The notes beneath the pieces are model-generated. The model saw nothing but the letters and a program-made list of their open reading frames with translations. It made no database searches and was not told the origin of the DNA. Below are positions 10,357 through 19,900 of a DNA stretch of 64,000 bases, in pieces. This DNA comes from Larkinella knui (GTDB taxonomy: Bacteria; Bacteroidota; Bacteroidia; Cytophagales; Spirosomataceae). The stretch covers positions 558,001 to 622,000 of the forward strand of contig NZ_RQJP01000002.1 of assembly GCF_003858645.1 (NCBI RefSeq). The letters run 5' to 3'. Position numbers and translations under genes: made by a program. The stretch's first letter is position 1; every line of letters starts with the position of its first letter.

Positions 10357-11394
10357 TTATTCCGCCAGATAGTTTCCGATGCCGACGACTACGGTCGAAA
10401 ACACCACGGTGGCAATGCCGAGCGTGATGGTACGCATGGTTGGTCGGTTGGCTCCCCGCCACTCGTGCAGATACAGGCCCCAGAAACTGCTGAAGGCAAT
10501 GATGAAGGCCATGTGCAGCGTCCAGCCCGAAAACCGGTATTCGCCCATCTTGCTGTCGCCCATGCCGTAGAAGAAAAACTGAAGATACCAGGTTACGCCG
10601 GCCATGGCGCAAAAAATAATATTCCGAACCGCCGGAGCCGAGACATTGCGGTAATCAGTATACGTTTTATTCTTGATATTGAGGTAAATACACCAGATGG
10701 CATTCGTCGTCAAACCGCCCAGCAGGATGAAAACATAGGGCGCGTTGTTCACAAAAAGCGGATCGGCACCGTGTTTTAGCGCCAGTTCGGCAATGGGTTG
10801 ACCGGCAGTAACGCCAAAGGAAAAACAGGCGCTCATCACCCCCGAAAAAATAGCCACCAGAATGCCTTTTTTCAGGTCAAACTCCATAATGGTTTCCTTC
10901 TTCTGATCGTCCGTCATCGACTTTTCCTTCATCATCCCGGCCACACCGCAGATGGAAATGCCCAACACGCAGACGGCCAAGCCCAGAATGATGACCTGAC
11001 CGGACAGGGTGCTCATCAACGTCCCGAACTGCCCCTGCCAGATGGGCGGCACCACCGTTCCGAACACCGCACAGAGTCCCAGCACCACGGCCATGCCCAG
11101 CGACAGGCCCAAATACCGCATCGTCAAACCGAAGGTCAGCCCGCCAAACCCCCAGAGAACACCCCAGAAATAGGACCACCATACGGTTTCGGTGGGTGCT
11201 TCGGCCAAAACGTCAAATAAATTCGGCACCGTGAGCAGTCCGAAAATCAGCGGGGCAAACACCCAGGAGAAAATACCGCCCACCAGCCAGTAACTTTCCC
11301 AGGCCCAACCCTGTACTTTTTTATACGGCAGATAGAAACTCCCCGAAGCAAACCCTCCGAGTGCGTGCAACACTACTCCCCAAATGACAGCCAT
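10357..11394 (-). CDS. rhaT: L-rhamnose/H+ symporter RhaT
   Basis: Inner-membrane proton-coupled L-rhamnose importer of the drug/metabolite transporter superfamily. I choose the ATG at 11394 (345 aa), because the upstream in-frame start at 11463 adds a polar stretch with no family match and E. coli RhaT is 344 aa. The protein aligns with RhaT along its length: SFYLPYKKVQGWAWESYW, GGIFSWV, the GLTMRYLGLSLGMAVVLG segment, WYLQFFFYGMG and a C-terminal VVGIGNYL. About ten membrane helices are evident. It is the first gene of a two-gene unit with the phosphodiesterase, and lies 36 kb from the rhamnose catabolic operon of this window. The region before it holds several inverted repeats. Confidence 0.95.
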   Translation of the reverse strand: MAVIWGVVLHALGGFASGSFYLPYKKVQGWAWESYWLVGGIFSWVFAPLIFGLLTVPNLFDVLAEAPTETVWWSYFWGVLWGFGGLTFGLTMRYLGLSLGMAVVLGLCAVFGTVVPPIWQGQFGTLMSTLSGQVIILGLAVCVLGISICGVAGMMKEKSMTDDQKKETIMEFDLKKGILVAIFSGVMSACFSFGVTAGQPIAELALKHGADPLFVNNAPYVFILLGGLTTNAIWCIYLNIKNKTYTDYRNVSAPAVRNIIFCAMAGVTWYLQFFFYGMGDSKMGEYRFSGWTLHMAFIIAFSSFWGLYLHEWRGANRPTMRTITLGIATVVFSTVVVGIGNYLAE

Positions 11395-11432
11395 GTATAG
11401 TGATTTTTCAACAAATCTGTGTAGTTTCCTTA

Positions 11433-11533
11433 GAAAGACCTTCCTGCTCTCTCCTGAATGCATAAAGCGAAAAAACCGGCCAGTCTAACGTTGCAGCCCG
11501 TTAACTATTTTTATCTGAGCAGGAAAGAGCAGG
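11433..11533. repeat. Imperfect inverted repeat upstream of rhaT
   Basis: CCTGCTCTCTCCTG at 11433-11446 pairs with CAGGAAAGAGCAGG at 11520-11533 with one mismatch. It sits 39 bp upstream of the rhaT start on the rhaT 5' side, and could be an operator pair or part of an RNA leader. No regulator gene for it is evident. Confidence 0.4.
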
Positions 11534-11645
11534 AGAGCACGGTATAGTTAGCTCAGGCCGGTTCAGTAATATCGCGCTGTAGAATACTATTTCATCATAG
11601 GTTAGTAGGATAAGCCCGTTAGATTTCTAATGGGCTTATTTTGTT
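11474..11645 (+). ncRNA. Possible structured RNA with its own terminator in the rhaT-SDR gap
   Basis: The 328-base region between the divergent rhaT and SDR genes has no ORF I can support. AACCGGCC at 11474-11481 pairs with GGCCGGTT at 11556-11563. Inside this, TAACTAT (11502-11508) pairs with ATAGTTA (11544-11550) and CTGAGC (11515-11520) with GCTCAG (11551-11556); the two interleave like a pseudoknot, and the last overlaps the closing stem by one base. A terminator hairpin for the + strand follows at 11610-11639. This could be a small RNA or an attenuated leader of the SDR gene. No promoter was recognised with confidence, so this is only a candidate. Confidence 0.3.
11610..11645 (+). terminator. 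Intrinsic terminator-like hairpin upstream of SDR gene
   Basis: ATAAGCCCGTTAGA at 11610-11623 pairs with TCTAATGGGCTTAT at 11626-11639 (one G-T pair), followed on the + strand by TTTGTTTTT. Its T tract is on the + strand only. A terminator between two divergent genes implies a + strand transcript that starts before it, either a short RNA or an attenuated leader of the SDR gene at 11723. Confidence 0.6.
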
Positions 11646-11722
11646 TTTGGTCCTTCACCGATCTTTTTCCACTTATCTTTCCGTTTTTTTAACCACAACG
11701 CTCAACTTCGTGTTTGCTACGC

Positions 11723-12433
11723 ATGAGCAAATTCGATGGAAAAAATATTCTGATTGTCGGCGCATCGTCCGGCATCGGTCAGGCAGTCGCCCAGCAGATT
11801 CAGGCAGCAGGTGCCACGGTATTTACGGCCGGCCGGCGACAACCCGATGGCATCCAATCCACGCACCTGACGTGGGACGCCACCCAACCCGGCGCGGCAG
11901 ATCTGAGTGCCCTGCCCGACACCTTGCACGGTGTGGTGTATGCCCCCGGAACCATCCGGCTGGCTCCCTTTGGCCGGTTGACGCTTGAAAACTACCAGGA
12001 AGATTTTACGCTGAACGTGCTGGGGGCCATCGCCATCCTGAAAGCCGTTATGCCCGCCCTGATTCAGTCCAAATCGGCCAGTGTGGTGCTGTTCAGCACG
12101 GTAGCGGCCCAACTCGGATTCGGGCTTCACTCCTCGGTCAGTGTGTCGAAGTCGGCGGTAGAAGGCTTGGCCAAGTCGCTGGCGGCCGAATATGCCACGT
12201 ACGGCATCCGGTTCAATGTGGTGGCTCCTTCCCTGACCAATACGCCACTGGCGCAATCGGTTGGGCTGGTATCTCCCAACCGGCTCGAAGCGGCCGGGAA
12301 GCGTCATCCGCTGGGCCGGATCGGAACGCCGGAAGACATTGCCAGCATGGTCACTTTTTTGTTATCCGACGAAACCAGCTGGGTTACGGGCCAGATTCTG
12401 GGCGTGGATGGGGGAATGAGTACGCTGAAATAA
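11723..12433 (+). CDS. SDR-family protein lacking the catalytic tyrosine
   Basis: Rossmann-fold short-chain dehydrogenase/reductase-like protein of 236 residues from the ATG at 11723 (a TTG at 11714 is in frame but less likely). The cofactor motif is intact (GASSGIG, residues about 12-18), as are the NxxG-type region (NVLGAIAILKAV) and the C-terminal VTGQILGVDGG. The active-site segment reads HSSVSVSKSA: the Lys of YxxxK is present but the Tyr position is Val. Known SDR chemistry needs that Tyr, so it may be inactive, use another residue, or act by NAD(P) binding. A terminator-like hairpin 80 bp upstream and a start-codon hairpin just downstream isolate it from its neighbours. Confidence 0.88.
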   Translation: MSKFDGKNILIVGASSGIGQAVAQQIQAAGATVFTAGRRQPDGIQSTHLTWDATQPGAADLSALPDTLHGVVYAPGTIRLAPFGRLTLENYQEDFTLNVLGAIAILKAVMPALIQSKSASVVLFSTVAAQLGFGLHSSVSVSKSAVEGLAKSLAAEYATYGIRFNVVAPSLTNTPLAQSVGLVSPNRLEAAGKRHPLGRIGTPEDIASMVTFLLSDETSWVTGQILGVDGGMSTLK

Positions 12434-12467
12434 TAAACCGCTTTCAATCCTGCACTTATTCCAGTTA

Positions 12468-12496
12468 ATTTGTATAGTTCATCAGCCTATACAAAT
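12468..12496 (+). promoter_or_regulatory. Inverted repeat covering the M16 peptidase start codon
   Basis: ATTTGTATAG at 12468-12477 pairs perfectly with CTATACAAAT at 12487-12496 across a 9-nt loop, and the right arm includes the first two bases of the ATG at 12495. In RNA it would bury the start codon; in DNA it could be an operator. Confidence 0.5.
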
Positions 12497-15392
12497 GAAA
12501 AAATTACGCTATAGCATCGGGCTTCTCGGCCTGATGCTTACCCACCTGGCCTTTTCACAGACCAAACTGGTTGAAACAGTAACCCGCAAAGAGGGCGAGC
12601 TGATTATTCCGTATCAGAAATACGTCCTGCCCAACGGTCTGACGCTGGTCGTTCACGAAGACCATTCCGATCCCATTGTCCACGTCGATGTCACCTATCA
12701 CGTTGGTTCGGCGCGGGAAGAGATCGGCAAGTCGGGATTTGCCCACTTTTTTGAACACATGATGTTTCAGGGTTCCGACCACGTGGCTGATGATGAGCAC
12801 TTTAAGCTCGTAACCGAAGCTGGTGGCACCCTGAACGGAACCACCAACGGCGACCGCACCAATTATTTCGAAACCGTACCCAGCAACCAGCTGGAGCGCG
12901 CGCTCTGGCTCGAAGCCGACCGGATGGGCTTTCTGCTGGATGCGGTAACCCAGAAAAAATTTGAAATTCAACGCGCCACCGTGAAAAACGAACGCGGTCA
13001 GAATTACGACAACCGCCCCTACGGTCTGGCCTACGAGTATACGGCCAAAAATCTGTACCCTTACGGTCATCCGTATTCCTGGCTCACCATCGGCTACATT
13101 GAAGACCTGAACCGGGTGAATGTCAACGATTTGAAAAACTTCTTCCTGCGTTGGTACGGCCCGAACAACGCGGTATTGACCATCGGTGGCGACGTGGATC
13201 CCAAGCAGGTTGTGCAGTTGACCGAAAAATATTTTGGCAGCATTCTGAAAGGGCCGGAAGTGACCAAAACCATTGTTCCGCCGGTTGTTGTGGACAAAGA
13301 TCGCTACGTTTCCTACGAAGACAACATCCGTTTCCCGATGCTGCGGATTACGTACCCGACCGTGGCCCGGTTTCATCCGGACGAAGCCCCTCTGGACGCG
13401 CTGGCCCAAATTCTGGGCGGTGGTAAAAGCTCGCTTTTCTATAAAAATCTGGTAAAAACCGAGAAAGCGGTTCAGGCCAACGTCGGTCACCCGGCCAACG
13501 AACTGGCGGGCGAATTTACGTTTACGGTTTTGCCTTTTCCGAACGTCCGACTGGACAGCGCGGAAGCGATCATCCGGAATTCACTGACGGAATTTGAAGC
13601 CCGGGGCGTCACCGACGACGACCTGGCCCAGTTTAAAGCCACCCGCGAAGCCGAGATCGTAAATTATTTATCAAGCGTAGCCGGTAAGGTTTCACAACTG
13701 GCTTCCTTCCAAACCTTTACAGGCTCGCCAAATTACCTGCCGACGGAACTGAAACGCTATCAGGCGCTCACGAAAGCGGATATTATGCGGGTCTACAACC
13801 AGTATATCAAGGGCAAAAAGGCCGTTATTCTGACGGTTTACCCCAAAGATAAAAAGGAGATGGTGGCCCATCCCGACAACTACACGGTGGTAACGGAAGG
13901 TTACAAAGCCCCCAATTACGGCTACGAGGGACTGAAGTACGCCAAGGCGAAAGATTCGTTCGACCGCAGCAAAAAACCGGCTTCCGGGGCCAGCCCGACC
14001 CTGAAAGTGCCGCCGTTCTGGACCGACAAACTGCCGAACGGTCTGAAAATGATCGGAACCAAAAACGACGAAGTGCCGAATGTCACGCTGTTGTTTTCGG
14101 TCAAAGGCGGGCACACCCTTTCGGCCAACGATCCGTCGAAAGCCGGTATTGCGCAGCTTACGGCGGCTTTGATGAACGAGGCCACGCAGAATTTCAGCAA
14201 CGAAGAGATCAACGCCAAACTGGAAAAACTGGGAAGCACCATTCAGATTTACGCCAGCACGGAAGAAATTCAGGTGTCGGTTTCGTCGCTGACCAAAAAC
14301 CTGGACGCAACGCTGGCGCTGGTGGAAGAAAAAATGTTCCGTCCCAAGTTTGCCACGGAAGACTTTGACCGGCTGAAAAAACAACAGATCGAACTGATCT
14401 CGAACCAGAGCACGCAACCCGTCGTGATTGCCAACAAAGCGTACAACCGGTTGCTGTACGGACCGGACAACATCCGGGCGGTTCCGACCAGCGGCACGGT
14501 CAAAACCGTTGAAAGCATCACGCTGGCCGACGTTAAAGCATTTTATCAGCAGAACTTTTCACCATCTGTCACGAATCTCGTCATCGTGGGTGATGTGGAG
14601 AAAGCCGCGCTGTTGCCGAAGCTTGATTTCTTGAAAAAGTGGGCCGCCAAACCAGTAGCTTTACCCAAAGCACCCGTAGCCAAAAAGGTTGACAAAACCC
14701 GTATTTACCTGATTGACAAAGACAAAGCAGCTCAGTCGGAAATCCGGATTGGCTATTTGACGGATTTGCCTTTCGACGCAACGGGGGACTATTACCGGGC
14801 CGGATTAGCCAACTACATCCTCGGCGGTGCGTTCAACAGCCGGATCAACATGAACCTGCGGGAAGACAAAGGCTGGACGTACGGTGCGCGGTCGGCGTTT
14901 GGCAGCACCAAAACGCCCGGCCCCTTCACGGCTTCGGCGGGTGTCAAAGCCGCGGCAACGGATAGCTCGGTGGTTGAATTCATCAAGGAAATCACGAATT
15001 ACGGCAAAACCGGTATTACGGAAGACGAACTGGCGTTTCTGAAAAGTTCGGTCGGTCAACGCGATGCGCTGCGCTACGAAACCTCGTTCCAGAAGGCGCT
15101 TTTCCTGAACCAGATTATCGACTACGATCTGCCGGGCAACTTCGTGGAACAACAGAGCCAGATTCTGCAAAAGATGACGAAGAAAGAAATCGACGCCATC
15201 GCTAAAAAACACCTGCCGGTCAACAACATGATCATCACGGTGGTCGGTAATAAGTCGGCCGTCAAACCCGGTTTGCAGCGATTGGGGTATGAAGTGGTCG
15301 AACTCGACAAGGAAGGCAATCCGGCGGCTGCGGAAGGCACGTCGACGCCAGCCGCCCTGGGTGGCGCGTCGTCGACAACGCCGAAAAAATAA
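12495..15392 (+). CDS. M16 family zinc metallopeptidase, two-domain, exported
   Basis: Pitrilysin/insulinase-family (M16) zinc peptidase, likely periplasmic. It has 965 residues with a signal peptide (MKKLRYSIGLLGLMLTHLAFSQ). The inverted zinc motif HFFEH is at H84-E87-H88, with the distal acidic segment in the ALWLEADRMGF stretch around 135-145. A first M16 core and its C-lobe run to about 480, and a second, non-catalytic M16 pair from about 510 to 920 (with the ANYILGGAFNSRINMNLREDKGWTYG segment) completes the usual double architecture. The tail is low-complexity (Ala/Thr/Ser-rich). It stands alone, bounded upstream by a hairpin over its start codon and downstream by a strong terminator. 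The physiological substrate is unknown. Confidence 0.95.
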   Translation: MKKLRYSIGLLGLMLTHLAFSQTKLVETVTRKEGELIIPYQKYVLPNGLTLVVHEDHSDPIVHVDVTYHVGSAREEIGKSGFAHFFEHMMFQGSDHVADDEHFKLVTEAGGTLNGTTNGDRTNYFETVPSNQLERALWLEADRMGFLLDAVTQKKFEIQRATVKNERGQNYDNRPYGLAYEYTAKNLYPYGHPYSWLTIGYIEDLNRVNVNDLKNFFLRWYGPNNAVLTIGGDVDPKQVVQLTEKYFGSILKGPEVTKTIVPPVVVDKDRYVSYEDNIRFPMLRITYPTVARFHPDEAPLDALAQILGGGKSSLFYKNLVKTEKAVQANVGHPANELAGEFTFTVLPFPNVRLDSAEAIIRNSLTEFEARGVTDDDLAQFKATREAEIVNYLSSVAGKVSQLASFQTFTGSPNYLPTELKRYQALTKADIMRVYNQYIKGKKAVILTVYPKDKKEMVAHPDNYTVVTEGYKAPNYGYEGLKYAKAKDSFDRSKKPASGASPTLKVPPFWTDKLPNGLKMIGTKNDEVPNVTLLFSVKGGHTLSANDPSKAGIAQLTAALMNEATQNFSNEEINAKLEKLGSTIQIYASTEEIQVSVSSLTKNLDATLALVEEKMFRPKFATEDFDRLKKQQIELISNQSTQPVVIANKAYNRLLYGPDNIRAVPTSGTVKTVESITLADVKAFYQQNFSPSVTNLVIVGDVEKAALLPKLDFLKKWAAKPVALPKAPVAKKVDKTRIYLIDKDKAAQSEIRIGYLTDLPFDATGDYYRAGLANYILGGAFNSRINMNLREDKGWTYGARSAFGSTKTPGPFTASAGVKAAATDSSVVEFIKEITNYGKTGITEDELAFLKSSVGQRDALRYETSFQKALFLNQIIDYDLPGNFVEQQSQILQKMTKKEIDAIAKKHLPVNNMIITVVGNKSAVKPGLQRLGYEVVELDKEGNPAAAEGTSTPAALGGASSTTPKK

Positions 15393-15414
15393 ATCGTTTG
15401 GCAGCTCCTGTTTT

Positions 15415-15450
15415 GCAAAAAGCCAATCCATCCCGGATTGGCTTTTTTGC
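15415..15450. terminator. Bidirectional intrinsic terminator
   Basis: AAAAAGCCAATCC (15417-15429) pairs perfectly with GGATTGGCTTTTT (15435-15447), and GC bases flank both sides. The A/T runs at the stem bases serve both strands, between the + strand peptidase and the - strand gene ending at 15483. Confidence 0.85.
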
Positions 15451-15482
15451 ATACCCACAGTTTCGGAAGTACCTGAACCTCT

Positions 15483-15890
15483 TTATTTCAAAGCGATCAA
15501 TCGACTTGAAAAACCGGGTTGCTGGGTAGTGAGCACCACATTGCTGGCAAAAGTCGTTACGCCGTTGGTCAAAACAACTTGATAGGCTCCGTCGGGCAAC
15601 CCACTGACATCAAACCGAATGCGGGCTTTTTGCTGGTGTTTTCCAACGCGTTGAACGAAGAATTCCTTTCCCGCCGTATTGACCAGCCGGATTTCGACAG
15701 CACCGCCAGCCTGTTTATCGACGGCCAGCCGGATCATACCTCTGGCATCGGTGTACAGACTACTTTGGTAAGCAACCGGTTTTACGACGGGTTTGGGTCG
15801 GCCGAACGTAGTGGTTTCGGCCAGGGAAACCGAGAAGCCAACGAAGGTCAGCAAAGAAGCAACGAGCAGGGAGTTGAAGAGCGTTTTCAT
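15483..15890 (-). CDS. Small secreted beta-sandwich protein, function unknown
   Basis: 135-residue protein with a signal peptide (cleavage likely after SLA near residue 24). The mature part has strand-rich stretches resembling a single Ig-like or T9SS-tail-like sandwich: RLAVDKQAGGAVEIRLVNTAGKE, FDVSGLPDGAYQVVLTNG, and VVLTTQQPGFSSRLIAL. The 'LPDGAYQVVL...G' pattern is shared with many short Bacteroidota exported proteins and with C-terminal sorting domains, but no Lys-rich sorting end is obvious. It is monocistronic, between a terminator and a 231-bp gap in which I see no gene. No function can be assigned. Confidence 0.75.
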   Translation of the reverse strand: MKTLFNSLLVASLLTFVGFSVSLAETTTFGRPKPVVKPVAYQSSLYTDARGMIRLAVDKQAGGAVEIRLVNTAGKEFFVQRVGKHQQKARIRFDVSGLPDGAYQVVLTNGVTTFASNVVLTTQQPGFSSRLIALK

Positions 15891-16121
15891 GGCGTATGAA
15901 GTTTAGTTTTTGTGTCCGTTTGAATGAATCAAAGGTCGGCTTCAACGCCCGAAAAGGCTGTCACAAATGAGTCAATCCCTGCTACTTTTGAGAACGTTCC
16001 GATGTGACCTTGGCGACGGTATTCCGCATCTCCCGTTTCCGTCTTAAGTTCTCACCGATCCAACAACACGCGCCAACAGGACCACCTTTCAATCCGTAGA
16101 AATCCCTCCGGAATGCTTGGT

Positions 16122-16781
16122 TCAGAATTTCAGTGCAATCAGGGCAGGTGCTAAAGCGGCCGCTGTCGTAAAGGCCGCGACCTGATGATACGGTCTGAGG
16201 TCCGGGTTGCGGGTGGCTTTCCCCGCCAAAATGTTGGTGGCCACAAATCCCGTGAGATGAATAACCGCCAGATAGCCGTGAAGCATCCGGCCACTCAGAC
16301 GTCGCTCGCCGGTCGGTAGTTTGGGTGGAGCCGTTAAGGACAGCAAGGCGGTGGTTCCATAGGCGATGTTGGCCACGGCTCTCGTTGTTTGCTGGGCTGC
16401 ATAGAGGTGGTCATACCGACTACCGGTGGCCTTGTTCAATTGAGTTGCCAGAATACCCTGCATCACAAAACCGGCCAGACTCAAATAGCCGGTCACCTGG
16501 TGGGACACCAGCATGATTTGACGGACTTTGAGTTCTTTCTTTCGCCCTTCAACCGATAGCGGAGCCACGGAAATGATCCGGAGCAATCCTTTAGGTCCCC
16601 AGAAAACCTGTTGGGTAAATAGCATTTTATGGGGTAACAGCGGCTGAACCGGCGAGGAAATAACGGGATCGGCCACCATCAGGTCGACGGACGTCGTATC
16701 CAAAACCGGGGCCGCCGGTACTTGAACCTGGGCTTGCACCTGTAGCCCCAAACACACCAGAAGAAGGAGTAATTTTGCCAT
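16122..16781 (-). CDS. Exported four-helix membrane protein with histidine pairs
   Basis: Unrecognised protein of 219 residues. I start at the ATG at 16781 because it opens directly into a signal peptide (MAKLLLLLVCLGLQVQAQ); the longer frame to 16841 adds polar residues. After a proline-rich spacer there are four likely membrane helices. His residues fall at or near the start of three: SHQVTGYLSL, LHGYLAVIHL and YHQVAAFTTA. Two more His (LPHK, YDHLY) lie outside the helices. Such His-bearing four-helix bundles occur in b-type cytochromes (b561-like), so haem binding is a reasonable guess, but no family match is certain. Confidence 0.7.
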   Translation of the reverse strand: MAKLLLLLVCLGLQVQAQVQVPAAPVLDTTSVDLMVADPVISSPVQPLLPHKMLFTQQVFWGPKGLLRIISVAPLSVEGRKKELKVRQIMLVSHQVTGYLSLAGFVMQGILATQLNKATGSRYDHLYAAQQTTRAVANIAYGTTALLSLTAPPKLPTGERRLSGRMLHGYLAVIHLTGFVATNILAGKATRNPDLRPYHQVAAFTTAAALAPALIALKF

Positions 16782-16862
16782 AAGAACGGGAGATTTTTTA
16801 CCCACTACGGCAAAAAGACTCTCCTGGTTGCTTACAGCCACAAGTTTTATTCCGACTCAATT

Positions 16863-16923
16863 CAACGGCCCTTCCCCAGTTTTCATCGATCATTGGCCGA
16901 TAAAAACCGGGAAAGGGCCGTTG
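16863..16923 (-). terminator. Inverted repeat after GH106 gene
   Basis: CAACGGCCCT (16863-16872) with the following CCC pairs with GGGAAAGGGCCGTTG (16909-16923), with one bulged or mismatched position. It lies 60 bp beyond the stop of the rhamnosidase gene and is probably its terminator. Confidence 0.55.
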
Positions 16924-16982
16924 CTGCGTAATACCGGTTGAACCAGCGGGGATTACGAACGGGTCTGACGCAGCACCTAAAG

Positions 16983-19900
16983 TTACCGCTTCGCTCCCGC
17001 CGTTGCAGCAGGCGTCGCGACCAGCAAGCGAACCGGTCCCAGCAAACCCGACGGCAGCAGGGGTGAATCGGCCCGGTAAAAGGGCATGGTGGTGAACGTA
17101 ATCTTGCTGGTGACACCCGGTTGGGCGTCACCGATCAGGCGGTTTACCCACAGGTTTGTAACGTTGACCTGAACCGTGTTTCGACCGGTTTTCAGTGCCT
17201 CCGCAATGTCGATGCGGAAGGGTTTCTTCCAGACCGTGCCCACCCTTTTTCCATTGACAATCACCTCGGCGATGTTTTTGACCTCGCCCAGATCCAGGAT
17301 GTAGGATGCGTTTTTCGTCACCGCTGGCACGTCAACCGTGGTGGTGTAGGTGGCCGTACCGGAGAAGTATTTGATTCCCGGATCGGCATTTTCCGTCAAT
17401 GATGCAAGCGTCGTAAAGGTGGCTTGCCGGGGAGCGCCCCGCTCTTCCTGGAAGGTGACGTTCCAGTTCCCCGCCAGGGTGGCAACGGGCGATTCGGTTA
17501 CGGCGGGTTTGGTGTATGAAGCGACCGTTGCCCTGTTTCGGAAAACGATAAAATAGGCTTGCCACGACTCGAACGTCAATGGTACAATCGTTCGTCCGTC
17601 TTTGATCTGGTACGAGACTTTCTCCGTTTTACCCGTCTCAGGGTCCCAGAGTTCCGGCACCTTACCCGTTACGCGGAAGCTGACCGTGGCCTCGTTCGTA
17701 TTTTCGCTGCGGTTGTCGAGCCAGTAAATATCCGCATCGGGTGTCTGCCGGTGGACAGAGAGAATCCGGGCTTTTTCACCCGACAGGGCCACATCCTGCG
17801 GGATGTTCATTTCCTTTAATACGGTTTCCACCGGTTTTGCCGACACATTGGGATGGCTCCAGATCTGGTTCACCAGTGCGGTAAATTCCGCCGGACGGTC
17901 ACTCAGGCTGGGCGAGCGTTCGGGTTTAATTCCGGCCACGTGCATGCCTGCCTTGACCAGTTCACCTAATTTTTTCAGGACGGGCAGCGTCATCGTTTTC
18001 GCCGTAGAATCCAGCACCAGCACCCGGTATGACTGACCGCCCGACGTTACCATCTTCCCGCCTTCGACGCGTAACTCATTTTTGAGTACGGTGGAATTGG
18101 CAAAATCATAGGCGTAACCGGCCGGGATGGCGGGTAGTTTCTTGGTAAAAACCTGCGTGATGTTGTTATTTTCCCCGTAGTAATACAGCACATCCACAAC
18201 GGGTTTGCCCTGCTGCAGCAGAAAGCAACTCCGGCCCAGGTAGCCCATCCAGGCGTTGGCCTGCTCGGCCCAGGTTTCCTGCCGGGTAAAGTACTGTCCG
18301 AAAGGGCCGAGCGAAAGGCCGGGTTTTCTGTCATCCAGCGGCTGGTGCACCGACGTATGCACCACGAACCGGTTTAGTCCCGACGCCATTTCCAGATCGG
18401 CGGTGCGCTTGAGTTTCTCCGGATGCCAGCTAAAGGCATTTCCGACGGAGGTCATCGATTCGGCGGCCACCAGATTCTGCCCGTAAATGTGCGCCACCGA
18501 AGCCGCTTCCCGAATGTCGGCTTCACTCCGAACTTCCTCGTCGGCCCCACCGGCCAGACTGCCTGGCGTCCACATGGCCGACATCGGAATATCGGCTTTC
18601 CGTTTCACATCCATGCCGTCGGCCAGGTAAATCCGCCCGCCTTCGTGCGACTCGGTATACCGCTTCATGCCGCGGGCTTTCAGCGCATCACCGATGACCT
18701 CGTAGTGGTTTTCAACAATCAGTTCACCGATGGTCTTCCGGAAATCCCACAGAAATTTTTCGCTGTCTTCGGCGCTCCGCACCACCCGGCCCGTCAGCAC
18801 CGGAAGCCAGGGTTTGAGATCGTATCCACGGCGTTTGGCAAACTCCTCCGGCATCGCTCCCGTCCAGGTCATGTGGCCCGCTTCGTAGCTATCCAAAACC
18901 ATGTATTGCAGCCCCTTTGCCCCCATTTGCCCCCCGGTGGCGTCCTTATACATATCCAGATAGGTATCGATGTATTTCCGAACCGCCACCTTGTCGAGTT
19001 TGTCGACTTCCAGCCCCGTCGCTTCCGGCGAAGCGGGGTGGTTGTTGCGGCCCGTCAGCGAATAGCCCAGCCTCAGTACGACCCAGTTACCGGCTGGTGG
19101 CGTCCAGTTCAGCGTGCCATCAGCCGACATTTTGCCGGTCAGATCAATCACGTCCTGAATCGGAATGGCGTCGGCATCGGTTTTTACCAGCGAGTGGGTG
19201 CTTTCTTTCCAGGGATAAAAACCGGCTTTTTGTTCAAACAGGTCCACCCGGTCGGTGTTGTGCAGGACCAGTTCAGCCACCGGTACGCCTTCCGGTTTGC
19301 CCGGTGCGGCATTTCCGCCCATCATGGCGGCAAACGGGTTGCCCTGCGGTTCCAGGGTTTTAAACGTAACCCGGAAGTATTTTGCCGTGGTGGGCAAAAT
19401 ACTCATCGTGTTCTGGGGAACCGTGCTGCCTCGGATCAGCACGACGTCCCGGAAATTAACGCCGTCGTCGCTCACTTTCAGCATCCGGTTGTCGGGAGCA
19501 CCCCTGAATTCGGCCAACGCGCCCCCGCTGGTGGCGCCCACCAGGGTGAATGCCTTGACCGTCTGGGGGCTGTCGAAGGCATACTGAATCCACATATCCT
19601 GACCCACTTCCATCGGTGGCAGCAGGGTGGTTTTTGCCAGGTCGCCGTCGGTCAGATCGGCCAGGCTGAAGGTGCCGCCACTCGAGGTAATTTGGGGATT
19701 TAACGCAGCCAGAGACTTCTCAGCCGCGGGAAGGCGGTAGGCAATAACCGCAGCATCCGCGTAATACAGTTGCGGTTTGCCCGTTGAACCGCCGAGCATG
19801 GCGGCTCCGAGCGGCACATTCTGAAAGCTACCCGTCGTGTTTGGCGGCTGGGGAAGTTTTCCCGAAAAAGGTTGGCCGCCCGGCACGCGGGTTTCCGTCC

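Noticed and set aside
18423-19703. 426-codon open frame on the + strand inside GH106
   Set aside because: Antisense shadow of the glycoside hydrolase; no start context or domain.
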